A DNA stretch of 33,277 nt, from NCBI GenBank assembly GCA_902492545.1, contig CABULX010000007.1, forward strand, positions 1 through 33,277. The letters run 5' to 3'. The position numbers were made by a program, and so were the translations under genes. Source of the DNA: an uncultured Collinsella sp. Its GTDB lineage: Bacteria; Actinomycetota; Coriobacteriia; Coriobacteriales; Coriobacteriaceae. Below the pieces are notes generated by a model, which had not been told where the DNA came from, did not search any database, and saw only the letters and a program-made list of their open reading frames with translations. This document shows positions 22,653 to 29,840 of the stretch, piece by piece. Each line of letters starts with the position of its first letter. The first letter of the stretch is position 1.

Positions 22653-24347
22653 CTACTTGCGATGCGCGCGATAGAACTCGATGAGCGCCTGGGTCGAAGC
22701 GTCCTGCTCGGCCTTGGCGGCATCGTCGTGGAAGGCAGGGGTGATCTGCTTGGCAAGCTGCTTGCCCAACTCGACGCCCCACTGGTCGTAGGAATCGATG
22801 CCCCAGACCGTACCCTCGACAAACGTGATGTGCTCGTACAGGGCGATGAGCTCGCCGAGCGCGAACGGGGTCAGCGTGTCGCCGAAGATCGAGGTCGTCG
22901 GACGGTTACCCTCAAAGCAGCGGGCGGGGACAATCTGCTCGGGCGTGCCCTCGGCGCGGACCTCGTCGGCCGTCTTACCAAAGGCGAGCGCCTTGGTCTG
23001 GGCCAGGAAGTTGCCCAGGAACAGCTCATGCACGTCCTGGCCGCTATCGGTCGCAGGGTTGGCGGTATTGGCGAAGGCGATGAAGTCGGCCGGAACCACC
23101 ACGGTGCCCTGGTGCAGCAGCTGGTAGAAGGCATGCTGGCCGTTGGTGCCGGGCTCGCCCCAGAAGATCTCACCGGTGTCGGAGGTCACGGCGCTGCCGT
23201 CCCAACGGACATGCTTGCCGTTGGACTCCATGGTGAGCTGCTGCAGGTAGGCCGGGAAGCGGTGCAGGTACTGGCAGTACGGCAGCACGGCGTGGCTCTT
23301 GGAACCGAAGAAGTTGACGTACCAGACATTGAGCAGGCCCATCAGCGCGACGGCGTTGTTCTCGAGCGGGGTGCTGCAGAAGTACTCGTCGATGGCGTGG
23401 AAGCCCTCGAGGAACTGCTGGAAGCGCTCGGGGCCGAGCACGACGATCAGCGACAGGCCCACGGCGGAGTCAACGGAATAGCGGCCACCGACCCAGTTCC
23501 AGAAACCGAAGGCGTTGGCGGGGTCGATACCGAAGGCCTCGACCTTCTCGAGTGCGGTGGAAACGGCGACGAAGTGCTTTGCCACGGCCTCGGCGTTCTG
23601 CTCATCGGAGCCGTCGATGGCGCCCTGAGCCTTGAGCTGCTCGAGCATCCAGGTCTTGACCTCGCGGGCGTTGGTGAGGGTCTCGAGCGTGGTGAAGGTC
23701 TTGGAGACGATGATTACGAGCGTGGTCTCGGGATCCAGGCCCTTGAGCTTCTCGGCCTGGTCGTTGGGGTCGATGTTGGAGATGTAGCGGCAGTCGATAC
23801 CGGCGTCGGCATAGGGACGCAGAGCCTCGTAGGCCATGACCGGGCCCAGGTCGGAGCCGCCGATGCCGATGGACACCAGATGCTCGATCTTCTTGCCGGT
23901 AACGCCCTTCCACTCACCGGAGCGCACGCGCTCGGCGAAGGCATACATGCGGTCGAGGACCTCGTGCACGTCGGCGACGACGTCCTGGCCGTCGACGATG
24001 AGCTGGCCCTTCTCGCTTGCCGGGCGGCGCAGCGCGGTGTGCAGGACAGCGCGGTCCTCGGTAGTGTTGATGTGCTCGCCAGAGAACATGGCGTCGCGGC
24101 GCTCCTCGAGCTTCACCTCGCGGGCAAGATCGCACAGCAGCTTGACGGTCTCATCGGTCACCAGGTTCTTCGACAGATCGAAGTGCAGGTCACCGGCGTC
24201 AAAGCTCAGCTTGTTCACGCGCTCAGCATCGGCAGCGAACCAGGCCTTGAGGTCGATACCCTCGGCCTCGAGCTTCTCCTGATGAGCCTCGAGCGCCTTC
24301 CAAGCGGCAGTCGACGTAGCATCGATAGGTGCGGCAACAGTTGCCAT
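22653..24347 (-). CDS. pgi: Glucose-6-phosphate isomerase
   Basis: A 564-residue enzyme that interconverts glucose 6-phosphate and fructose 6-phosphate. Family signatures are LVSIGIGGSDLGPVMAYEAL, VSKTFTTLETLTNA, WNWVGGRYSVDSAVGLS and SYDQWGVELGKQLA. The active-site Glu and His segments (FWGEPGTNGQHAFYQLLHQG) are intact. The length matches the long bacterial PGI group. The ATG at 24347 has GAGGAGG five bases upstream. The last codons (IEFYRAHRK) and terminator are duplicated 3.5 kb away at 19151, so this 3' end looks like an integration target. It would channel glucose 6-phosphate from the FrlB-like reaction into glycolysis. Confidence 0.95.
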   Translation of the reverse strand: MATVAAPIDATSTAAWKALEAHQEKLEAEGIDLKAWFAADAERVNKLSFDAGDLHFDLSKNLVTDETVKLLCDLAREVKLEERRDAMFSGEHINTTEDRAVLHTALRRPASEKGQLIVDGQDVVADVHEVLDRMYAFAERVRSGEWKGVTGKKIEHLVSIGIGGSDLGPVMAYEALRPYADAGIDCRYISNIDPNDQAEKLKGLDPETTLVIIVSKTFTTLETLTNAREVKTWMLEQLKAQGAIDGSDEQNAEAVAKHFVAVSTALEKVEAFGIDPANAFGFWNWVGGRYSVDSAVGLSLIVVLGPERFQQFLEGFHAIDEYFCSTPLENNAVALMGLLNVWYVNFFGSKSHAVLPYCQYLHRFPAYLQQLTMESNGKHVRWDGSAVTSDTGEIFWGEPGTNGQHAFYQLLHQGTVVVPADFIAFANTANPATDSGQDVHELFLGNFLAQTKALAFGKTADEVRAEGTPEQIVPARCFEGNRPTTSIFGDTLTPFALGELIALYEHITFVEGTVWGIDSYDQWGVELGKQLAKQITPAFHDDAAKAEQDASTQALIEFYRAHRK

Positions 24348-24365
24348 AGAGTCCTCCTCAGCATA

Positions 24366-24412
24366 CGGGCGCACGCCTCCATGCGCCCGGACATTCAGAT
24401 GCCACTATTCTA
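24366..24412 (-). promoter_or_regulatory. pgi promoter -10 and 5'-leader hairpin
   Basis: On the minus strand a -10-like TAGAAT lies at 24407-24412 with a poor -35. The leader then forms an 8-bp hairpin CGGGCGCA/TGCGCCCG (24366-24373 with 24382-24389) just upstream of the ribosome site. Confidence 0.4.
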
Positions 24413-24473
24413 GCGCAGGTCAAGACTACAATCAGCGAGCGTTGCCAATCGGCCCCCAAACGGCAACCGATTA

Positions 24474-24536
24474 AAAAGGGACAGGCTTATTTTGGCAGGT
24501 CAAACGCTTTACCAACCAAAAATAACCCGTCCTTTT
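24474..24536. terminator. Long imperfect hairpin after the orphan dehydrogenase-like gene
   Basis: AAAAGGGAC then GGCTTATTTTGG on the left (24474-24495) pairs imperfectly with CCAAAAATAACCC then GTCCTTTT (24516-24536). It has A/T-rich ends in both directions and lies 10 bases beyond the stop at 24547. Confidence 0.6.
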
Positions 24537-24546
24537 ATGGCAAATA

Positions 24547-25071
24547 TTAGGCCGCGGCGCAGATGCTACCGAGCAACTCACGCAGAGGAGACCCGATGCC
24601 CTCCAGCAGTTCGGGCGCGATAATGGCAAAAACGGGAACCTCACCGGTGCCCACGACAGCAGGCGCCTTGCCCTCCGAGAGAATGCATCCATAAGGGACA
24701 AAACCGTCTTCGCCGGCATCGAGCGCCGCCATGCGACGCGCGAGCTCGCGCGCAAAGCCGGCAGCATCGGCATCGCCAATCGCCAGGACAAAGTCCACGC
24801 CCTCATCGGTTGCCAGGGCTACGGCCTCATCGACCAAATCGTCTCCCCCGTCGCCCCCGGCCGAACCGCAACGAAAGAGCACGCGTTCGAGCAGGGCACG
24901 ATCGAGCGAGCCCAGCGCCGCCGAAACGAGCTCATCGCGCGTGTGCTTGTCGCCTCCCAGCACGACCAGTGCCTTGGTGCCGCCATAGTGGGCAACCAAT
25001 CGCCCGCACCAGCGAGCCACATCCCCATCCGCAACCAAGCGCGTCGGCATACCAAACCCATAGTTGACCAT
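24547..25071 (-). CDS. Orphan domain resembling the N-terminal half of Fe-dependent alcohol dehydrogenase
   Basis: A 174-residue protein. The opening NYGFGMPTRLVADGDVARWC, then KALVVLGGDKHTRDELV and EGVDFVLAIGDADA, follow the Rossmann-like half of butanol-dehydrogenase-type iron alcohol dehydrogenases. The conserved GGGS phosphate-binding turn is GDADA here. The C-terminal helical, metal-binding half (about 200 residues) is missing, and no continuation is found downstream. It is therefore not an active dehydrogenase of the usual kind. It could be a decayed gene, or a short domain kept for nucleotide or protein binding; the open frame and good codon bias favour a maintained gene. The ATG at 25071 follows a GGGG-rich site. 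It is a single-gene unit ending at the hairpin 24474-24536. Confidence 0.65.
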   Translation of the reverse strand: MVNYGFGMPTRLVADGDVARWCGRLVAHYGGTKALVVLGGDKHTRDELVSAALGSLDRALLERVLFRCGSAGGDGGDDLVDEAVALATDEGVDFVLAIGDADAAGFARELARRMAALDAGEDGFVPYGCILSEGKAPAVVGTGEVPVFAIIAPELLEGIGSPLRELLGSICAAA

Positions 25072-25207
25072 TATCCCCACAACCCTTCCGTGCCAATCGT
25101 TAGGCTCATGCTACGAAGCGAGGTTTTCCGAGCTGTTTCGCACTCTTTAGAGCTGCGTTAAAACCCGATGCAGTTGCACGACTATACCTGCCAAAAAGGA
25201 ATAGGTT

Positions 25208-25253
25208 TTGACGATGTCCGGACGAGCGGGTATTATCGAACAGATATTCGATA
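25208..25253 (+). promoter_or_regulatory. SOS-controlled promoter with LexA box
   Basis: TTGACG (25208-25213) and TATTAT (25231-25236) are 17 bp apart. Overlapping the -10 is CGAACAGATATTCG (25237-25250), one base from the Gram-positive LexA consensus CGAAC-N4-GTTCG. A wider inverted repeat TATCGAA-N6-TTCGATA covers 25234-25253. It lies 28 bp before the polymerase start. Confidence 0.8.
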
Positions 25254-25281
25254 AGAACATGTGTTTGATGGAGGGACACGG

Positions 25282-26787
25282 ATGGCGCACGAGCAACACA
25301 CCTATATCTGCATCGACCTCAAGACGTTTTATGCCAGCGTCGAGTGCGTCGACCGTGGGCTCGATCCGCTCACCACCAACCTAGTCGTTGCCGACGAATC
25401 GCGCGGACGCACGACCATCTGCCTCGCCATCACGCAGGCCATGAAGGACTTAGGTATTCACAACCGCTGCCGCCTATTCGAGATTCCCGACGGCATCGAC
25501 TACATCAAGGCCGTACCGCGCATGCAGCACTACATGGAGGTGTCGGCGCAGATCTACGGTATCTACCTGGAATACGTCAGCCCGCAAGACGTGCACGTCT
25601 ACTCCATCGACGAATGCTTTATCGACGTGACGCCCTATCTAGACCTCTACCATACCAATGCCAAAGGCTTCGCCTGCATGTTGCGCGATGAGGTCCTCGC
25701 GCGCACCGGCATCACGGCGACGGTCGGCATCGGCCCCAACCTATTCCAGGCCAAGGTAGCGCTCGACATCACTGCCAAGCACGTACCCAGCCGCATCGGC
25801 ATACTCGACGACGAGACCTTTCGCAAGGAGATCTGGCCCCATCGTCCCATCACCGACATCTGGGGCATCGGGCCCGGCGTGGCAGCACGACTCGAAAAAT
25901 ACGGCGTCTACGATCTGATGGGCGTCGCGGCGCTCGACGAAAACCTGCTCTACGACGAGCTCGGCGTCAATGCCGAGTATCTTATCGACCACGCCTTCGG
26001 CCGCGAGCCGACAACCATCGCCGATATCCAAGCCTATCGCCCGCAAGCAACTTCAACTACCACAGGACAGGTGCTCTCGAAAGGTTATGCCTACGAGCAG
26101 GCCTACACCGTCTTGCGCGAGATGGTCGACAGTGCCGTGCTGGACTTAGTCGATAAGCACGTGGTGTGTGACAGCATCTCGCTCTTTGTGGGCTACGCGA
26201 GCGAGCGCGCCGACATACGCCGCCTCGACGCCAGCGGAACGGCGCAATATGTGGACGGATGCGGGCATCTGCGCTCGAGCACGTCGAGTATCGAACCCAC
26301 CGCAACCGCCGGCCCCGAGCTCGCACCCCGTGCGCCTAAGCCCGTCCAGCGCGATGACGAACGGCGCCGCCTGGTGCGCGAAGCGCAGGCAATCGATGGC
26401 ATCTTCGTGGGAGAGCATGGCGGCAAACCGCGTGGTGGCTATGCCGCACTCTTCGCGCACTCCAACGCCTCGCGAAAGCTGCCCGAGCGCACCAATTCGT
26501 TTAAGAAGATCATGGGCTATTTCGACGACCTTTGGGCGCAGACCGTCGATCCCAAACGACCGGTCAAGCGCATCAACTTGGGATTTGGCAACCTCATGCC
26601 CGAAGAATTTGCCACCATCGATCTGTTTAGCGACGTCGAGGCCGATGAGCGCGAACGCGACTTGGCGCGCGCCGTCCTGGCCGTAAAAGGCAAATACGGC
26701 AAGAACGCCCTGGTCAAGGGATTGAGCTTTACCGCCGGCGCCACCGCACGCGAACGCAACGATCAGGTAGGAGGACACCGTGCCTAA
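25282..26787 (+). CDS. Y-family DNA polymerase (UvrX/UmuC/DinP type)
   Basis: A 501-residue error-prone translesion polymerase. Catalytic carboxylates are Asp12 (CIDLKTFYASVE) and Asp110-Glu111 (VYSIDECFIDV). The segment ATVGIGPNLFQAKVALD and the thumb helix-hairpin-helix DIWGIGPGVAARLEKYGV (193-210) follow. The little finger includes CDSISLFVGY and KYGKNALVKGLSF. About 75 residues (318-395) are inserted in the little finger and are low-complexity and charged, making the protein longer than usual for UvrX-type enzymes. The ATG at 25282 follows GGAGGG with six bases between. It is under a LexA-type promoter and overlaps the YolD-like gene by 8 bp, as in UvrX-YolD pairs of Firmicutes. A mobile-element origin is possible. 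Confidence 0.92.
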   Translation: MAHEQHTYICIDLKTFYASVECVDRGLDPLTTNLVVADESRGRTTICLAITQAMKDLGIHNRCRLFEIPDGIDYIKAVPRMQHYMEVSAQIYGIYLEYVSPQDVHVYSIDECFIDVTPYLDLYHTNAKGFACMLRDEVLARTGITATVGIGPNLFQAKVALDITAKHVPSRIGILDDETFRKEIWPHRPITDIWGIGPGVAARLEKYGVYDLMGVAALDENLLYDELGVNAEYLIDHAFGREPTTIADIQAYRPQATSTTTGQVLSKGYAYEQAYTVLREMVDSAVLDLVDKHVVCDSISLFVGYASERADIRRLDASGTAQYVDGCGHLRSSTSSIEPTATAGPELAPRAPKPVQRDDERRRLVREAQAIDGIFVGEHGGKPRGGYAALFAHSNASRKLPERTNSFKKIMGYFDDLWAQTVDPKRPVKRINLGFGNLMPEEFATIDLFSDVEADERERDLARAVLAVKGKYGKNALVKGLSFTAGATARERNDQVGGHRA

Positions 26788-27205
26788 ACCCAAACAACAG
26801 CCCGTGCGCCCGCCGACCGCCTTCGAGCGCCTGGCGGACCCCGAGGGCAGACGCCGCGCCGCCGACCCCAAGCTCACTGCCAACGGTGCCGTGCGCGCCA
26901 ACCGCGCCGCACAGTTTATGCCCTTTGCCGCCCTCACGGGATACTACGAACTCGTGCGTAAACAAGAGATCGCCGCCGAGCCAAAATGCGAGCTCACGGA
27001 AGAAAAGGCCCTCGCGCTTTCTAAAAAGCTCGAGGGTCTCAAACGTGGCGACTTGGTTCGTGTCACCTATTACGATACATACGGCTATCGCAGCCGCACC
27101 GGCATCCTCGACGAGGCGCTCCCCGCCTTCAAGCTCCTCAAACTCCGAGACATCGCCATCGACTTCGACGATATCCAAGACATCGAACTGCGCGGACGAG
27201 CCTAG
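26780..27205 (+). CDS. YolD-like protein, partner of the Y-family polymerase
   Basis: A 141-residue protein with the YolD-like core RAAQFMPFAALTGYYELVRKQE (about 43-64) and a C-terminal half KRGDLVRVTYYDTYGYRSRTG with DFDDIQDIEL. YolD-like proteins commonly sit beside UvrX-type polymerases and are predicted to play an accessory role analogous to UmuD, though not by sequence. The start is GTG 26780 with GGAGG five bases upstream, inside the polymerase gene. The 8-bp overlap indicates translational coupling, and both genes fall under the SOS promoter at 25208. It is cytosolic. Confidence 0.85.
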   Translation: MPKPKQQPVRPPTAFERLADPEGRRRAADPKLTANGAVRANRAAQFMPFAALTGYYELVRKQEIAAEPKCELTEEKALALSKKLEGLKRGDLVRVTYYDTYGYRSRTGILDEALPAFKLLKLRDIAIDFDDIQDIELRGRA

Positions 27206-27231
27206 CCAAGGAAGCGCATCCAGGGCGGCGC

Positions 27232-27615
27232 TTACAGCGTCATGACGTAGTAGCCCGCGTCTTTCACGGCCGTCTCGAGGACACCACGATCAACCGGCTG
27301 CTTAGAGCGCACGCGTGCCGTGTGGTCCGCATACGTCACCGTTGCCCACACGCCATCCAGCGCATTGAGGGCATTGGCTACGTTCTGAGCGCAGCCGTCA
27401 CAGCTCATGCCGCCGATGAGCAGCTCATCGCTATAGGGATAGTGTGACGCATCGGTATCCACCACAACAACCTTTTTGGCCTTCTTGCCGCTCGTACCAT
27501 CGCTGCAGCAACTCTTCCCGTGTGTCGAAGCGGCAATGCGACGCAGTCCAAAAAACATGCCGACGGCAATGACGGCCAGCACGATGAGATTCGCAGGGTT
27601 GAGCAAGTCACTCAT
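27232..27615 (-). CDS. Membrane-anchored heavy-metal-associated (HMA) domain protein
   Basis: A 127-residue protein. A hydrophobic helix at about 8-24 anchors it, followed by a basic, Cys-containing linker (Cys36, Cys37). The C-terminal HMA domain (about 63-127) has the metal-binding motif GGMSCDGCAQNV with Cys72 and Cys75. Such domains bind Cu(I) or similar soft metals and pass them to P-type ATPases. No ATPase gene is adjacent. I chose the ATG at 27615 with GGGGAG three bases upstream; a TTG at 27630 is an alternative. The promoter region has a CsoR-like palindrome (27645-27661), supporting copper control. Confidence 0.85.
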   Translation of the reverse strand: MSDLLNPANLIVLAVIAVGMFFGLRRIAASTHGKSCCSDGTSGKKAKKVVVVDTDASHYPYSDELLIGGMSCDGCAQNVANALNALDGVWATVTYADHTARVRSKQPVDRGVLETAVKDAGYYVMTL

Positions 27616-27644
27616 GCGCTCCCCTTTCAAGTAGCACTATCTAG

Positions 27645-27697
27645 ATACCCCCATGGGGTGTCCCCATCTTAACCCAAAATCATGTCCGTTCGGTCAA
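27645..27697 (-). promoter_or_regulatory. Promoter with CsoR-like operator for the HMA gene
   Basis: On the minus strand, TTGACC (27692-27697) and TAAGAT (27666-27671) are 20 bp apart. Just downstream, ACACCCCATGGGGGTAT (27645-27661) has the A/T-flanked G/C-tract palindrome typical of CsoR-family copper operators. No csoR gene is in the window. Confidence 0.55.
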
Positions 27698-27723
27698 TTA
27701 GTTTCCCTCTTCAAACTTTTTTG

Positions 27724-27766
27724 TTGACCATGGCTTACTTTCGTGTATAAGTTTTCCTAGGCTAAC
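27724..27766 (+). promoter_or_regulatory. Promoter of the DUF3793-flavodoxin unit with a possible iron box
   Basis: TTGACC (27724-27729) and TATAAG (27746-27751) are 16 bp apart. TAGGCTAAC at 27758-27766 matches the core of the DtxR/IdeR box (consensus TTAGGTTAGGCTAACCTAA), but the outer positions fit poorly. Confidence 0.45.
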
Positions 27767-27789
27767 AGTTTAGATCCGTAAGGAGCGCC

Positions 27790-28494
27790 GTGACTCGAAC
27801 CATAGACATCCCAACGTTTCAGGCAGCAGTCGTGCGCAACTGCTCTCCCACGCTCGCGGGCATCAAGCCGGCATCGCTCTTTACCTATCCAGGCACCTAC
27901 GCCCACGGGGACGGCTCTACCACAACCGATACCATCGCAGAACGCCGAACACGCCTGCTCAACGTTATCGCCCAGTGCAATCGCGAGCTTGACCCGCTCG
28001 GCATCCACCTGAGTGTTTTGGTCTGGCGGCCCTGCGGAGCGCTCGTGTACGCGTACCGAGCCAAAAGCCTCACCACCTATTTCGCAGACCCTCGCGCCCA
28101 AACGGCGCTCACCTCGGAAGGCTACGACACGAGAGACCTTTCGACATGCCTTGTGCATTTGGCATCACGCATCACGCTCGCGAGCAATAACGTCGCGGAA
28201 TGCGCCTGCAGCCAGACTCGATGTGCACTACCCCAGCAAGCTAGCTGCAGCAAAGACTGCACCTGCGAGTTTCCGCACGAAATAGGCTACTTCCTTGGAT
28301 ATCCCTACGACGACGTGCACGAGTTTATCGTCCAGCGCGGCGAGAACTACAAGGTCTTTGGGGCCTGGAAGGTCTACGCAAATGTCGAGCAGGCGCTTGC
28401 GACGTTTGATGCCTACCGTGCCTGCACCCAATACTTCACTTTTATCTATCAGCAGGGCTGCAGCCTGGCGCAACTTGCCCAGGCAACCCGATAG
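27790..28494 (+). CDS. DUF3793 family protein
   Basis: A 234-residue protein of the DUF3793 family, found in anaerobic Firmicutes and Coriobacteriia. The family block FPHEIGYFLGYPYDDVHEFI (about 161-180), then NYKVFGAWKVYANVEQALATF and YRACTQYFTFIYQQGC, is intact. The middle has a Cys cluster (CACSQTRCALPQQASCSKDC) that could bind metal or an Fe-S cluster; this is unusual and untested. The start is GTG 27790 with AAGGAG four bases upstream. It is 45 bp upstream of a flavodoxin gene, an arrangement often seen for this family and suggesting a redox or iron-related role. No enzymatic function is known. Confidence 0.85.
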   Translation: MTRTIDIPTFQAAVVRNCSPTLAGIKPASLFTYPGTYAHGDGSTTTDTIAERRTRLLNVIAQCNRELDPLGIHLSVLVWRPCGALVYAYRAKSLTTYFADPRAQTALTSEGYDTRDLSTCLVHLASRITLASNNVAECACSQTRCALPQQASCSKDCTCEFPHEIGYFLGYPYDDVHEFIVQRGENYKVFGAWKVYANVEQALATFDAYRACTQYFTFIYQQGCSLAQLAQATR

Positions 28495-28539
28495 AATGTA
28501 CAAGCCGCGGCAAGCGCCGCACGACCGAAAGGACAAAAC

Positions 28540-28959
28540 ATGAGCAAGATCGCCGTCGTCTACTGGAGCGGCACGGGCAATACCGAGGCCATGGCAAACC
28601 TTGTCGCCGAAGGCGCCACGTCCGCGGGGGCCGAGACTGAGGTCATCCCCTGCGCCGACTTCTCTGCCGACAAGGCCGCCGAATATGATGCCTTCGCCTT
28701 CGGCTGCCCCGCCATGGGCTCCGAGGAACTCGAGTACGATGAGTTCCAGCCGATGTGGGATGAGGTCAAGGAGACTCTCGGCGACAAGAAGGTCGTCCTC
28801 TTTGGCTCCTATTCGTGGGCCGAGGGCGAGTGGATGGACAACTGGAAGGCCGACGCCGACGAGGCCGGCGTCAACGTCGTGGACTCCGCCATCTGCTACG
28901 ACGCGCCCGACGACGAGGGCGAGGCCGCCTGCAAGGCCCTCGGAGCCGAGCTCGCGTAA
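28540..28959 (+). CDS. Flavodoxin
   Basis: A 139-residue short-chain flavodoxin that carries one FMN and shuttles low-potential electrons in the cytosol. The FMN phosphate loop is SGTGNTEAMA (10-19), and the isoalloxazine loop region is FGSYSWAEGEWMDNW with aromatic residues in place. The sequence is acidic, as expected. GAAAGG lies six bases upstream of the ATG. It follows DUF3793 in one probable transcript ending at the 20-bp hairpin 29009-29054. Flavodoxins replace ferredoxin under iron limitation, which fits the possible iron box upstream. Confidence 0.93.
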   Translation: MSKIAVVYWSGTGNTEAMANLVAEGATSAGAETEVIPCADFSADKAAEYDAFAFGCPAMGSEELEYDEFQPMWDEVKETLGDKKVVLFGSYSWAEGEWMDNWKADADEAGVNVVDSAICYDAPDDEGEAACKALGAELA

Positions 28960-29008
28960 CGAAACCAGACCTCCAAAAGAGCCTGTATCACAGCGCATCC
29001 CCATCCCT

Positions 29009-29054
29009 ACAAAAGAGCGGGGGCTGGATTCAAGTCCAGCCCCCGCTCTTTTGT
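29009..29054. terminator. Very strong bidirectional terminator
   Basis: A perfect 20-bp stem (29009-29028 with 29035-29054, core GAGCGGGGGCTGGA) with a 6-nt loop and A/T-rich base on both sides. It serves the flavodoxin (plus) and ABC ATPase (minus) units. Confidence 0.93.
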
Positions 29055-29075
29055 AACGGCAGTTACATCAACCGG

Positions 29076-29828
<753 letters not shown>

Positions 29829-29840
29829 GATAGGACCTCC

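Larger units (their letters stand above)
19085..22690. mobile_element. Candidate integrated cassette flanked by duplicated pgi 3' ends
   Basis: About 100 bp at the left (19085-19189) is a diverged direct repeat of the terminator plus pgi 3' end at the right (22585-22690). Both copies have a GGGGCCCG-type hairpin, a spacer of 28 or 30 bases, the pgi stop codon and codons for IEFYRAH. Intact pgi adjoins the right copy; the left copy is a stump. This is the layout left by site-specific integration at a gene 3' end, where the element brings a replacement tail. Inside are three co-oriented genes, one with a VirD4/TraG-like ATPase. No integrase, relaxase or transposase is seen, so it is either a remnant or a cassette moved by other means. 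Confidence 0.5.

Noticed and set aside
22662..24413. 583-codon plus-strand frame opposite pgi
   Set aside because: It mirrors pgi codons and is low-complexity (Val/Leu/Gly/Asp-rich); pgi is certain.
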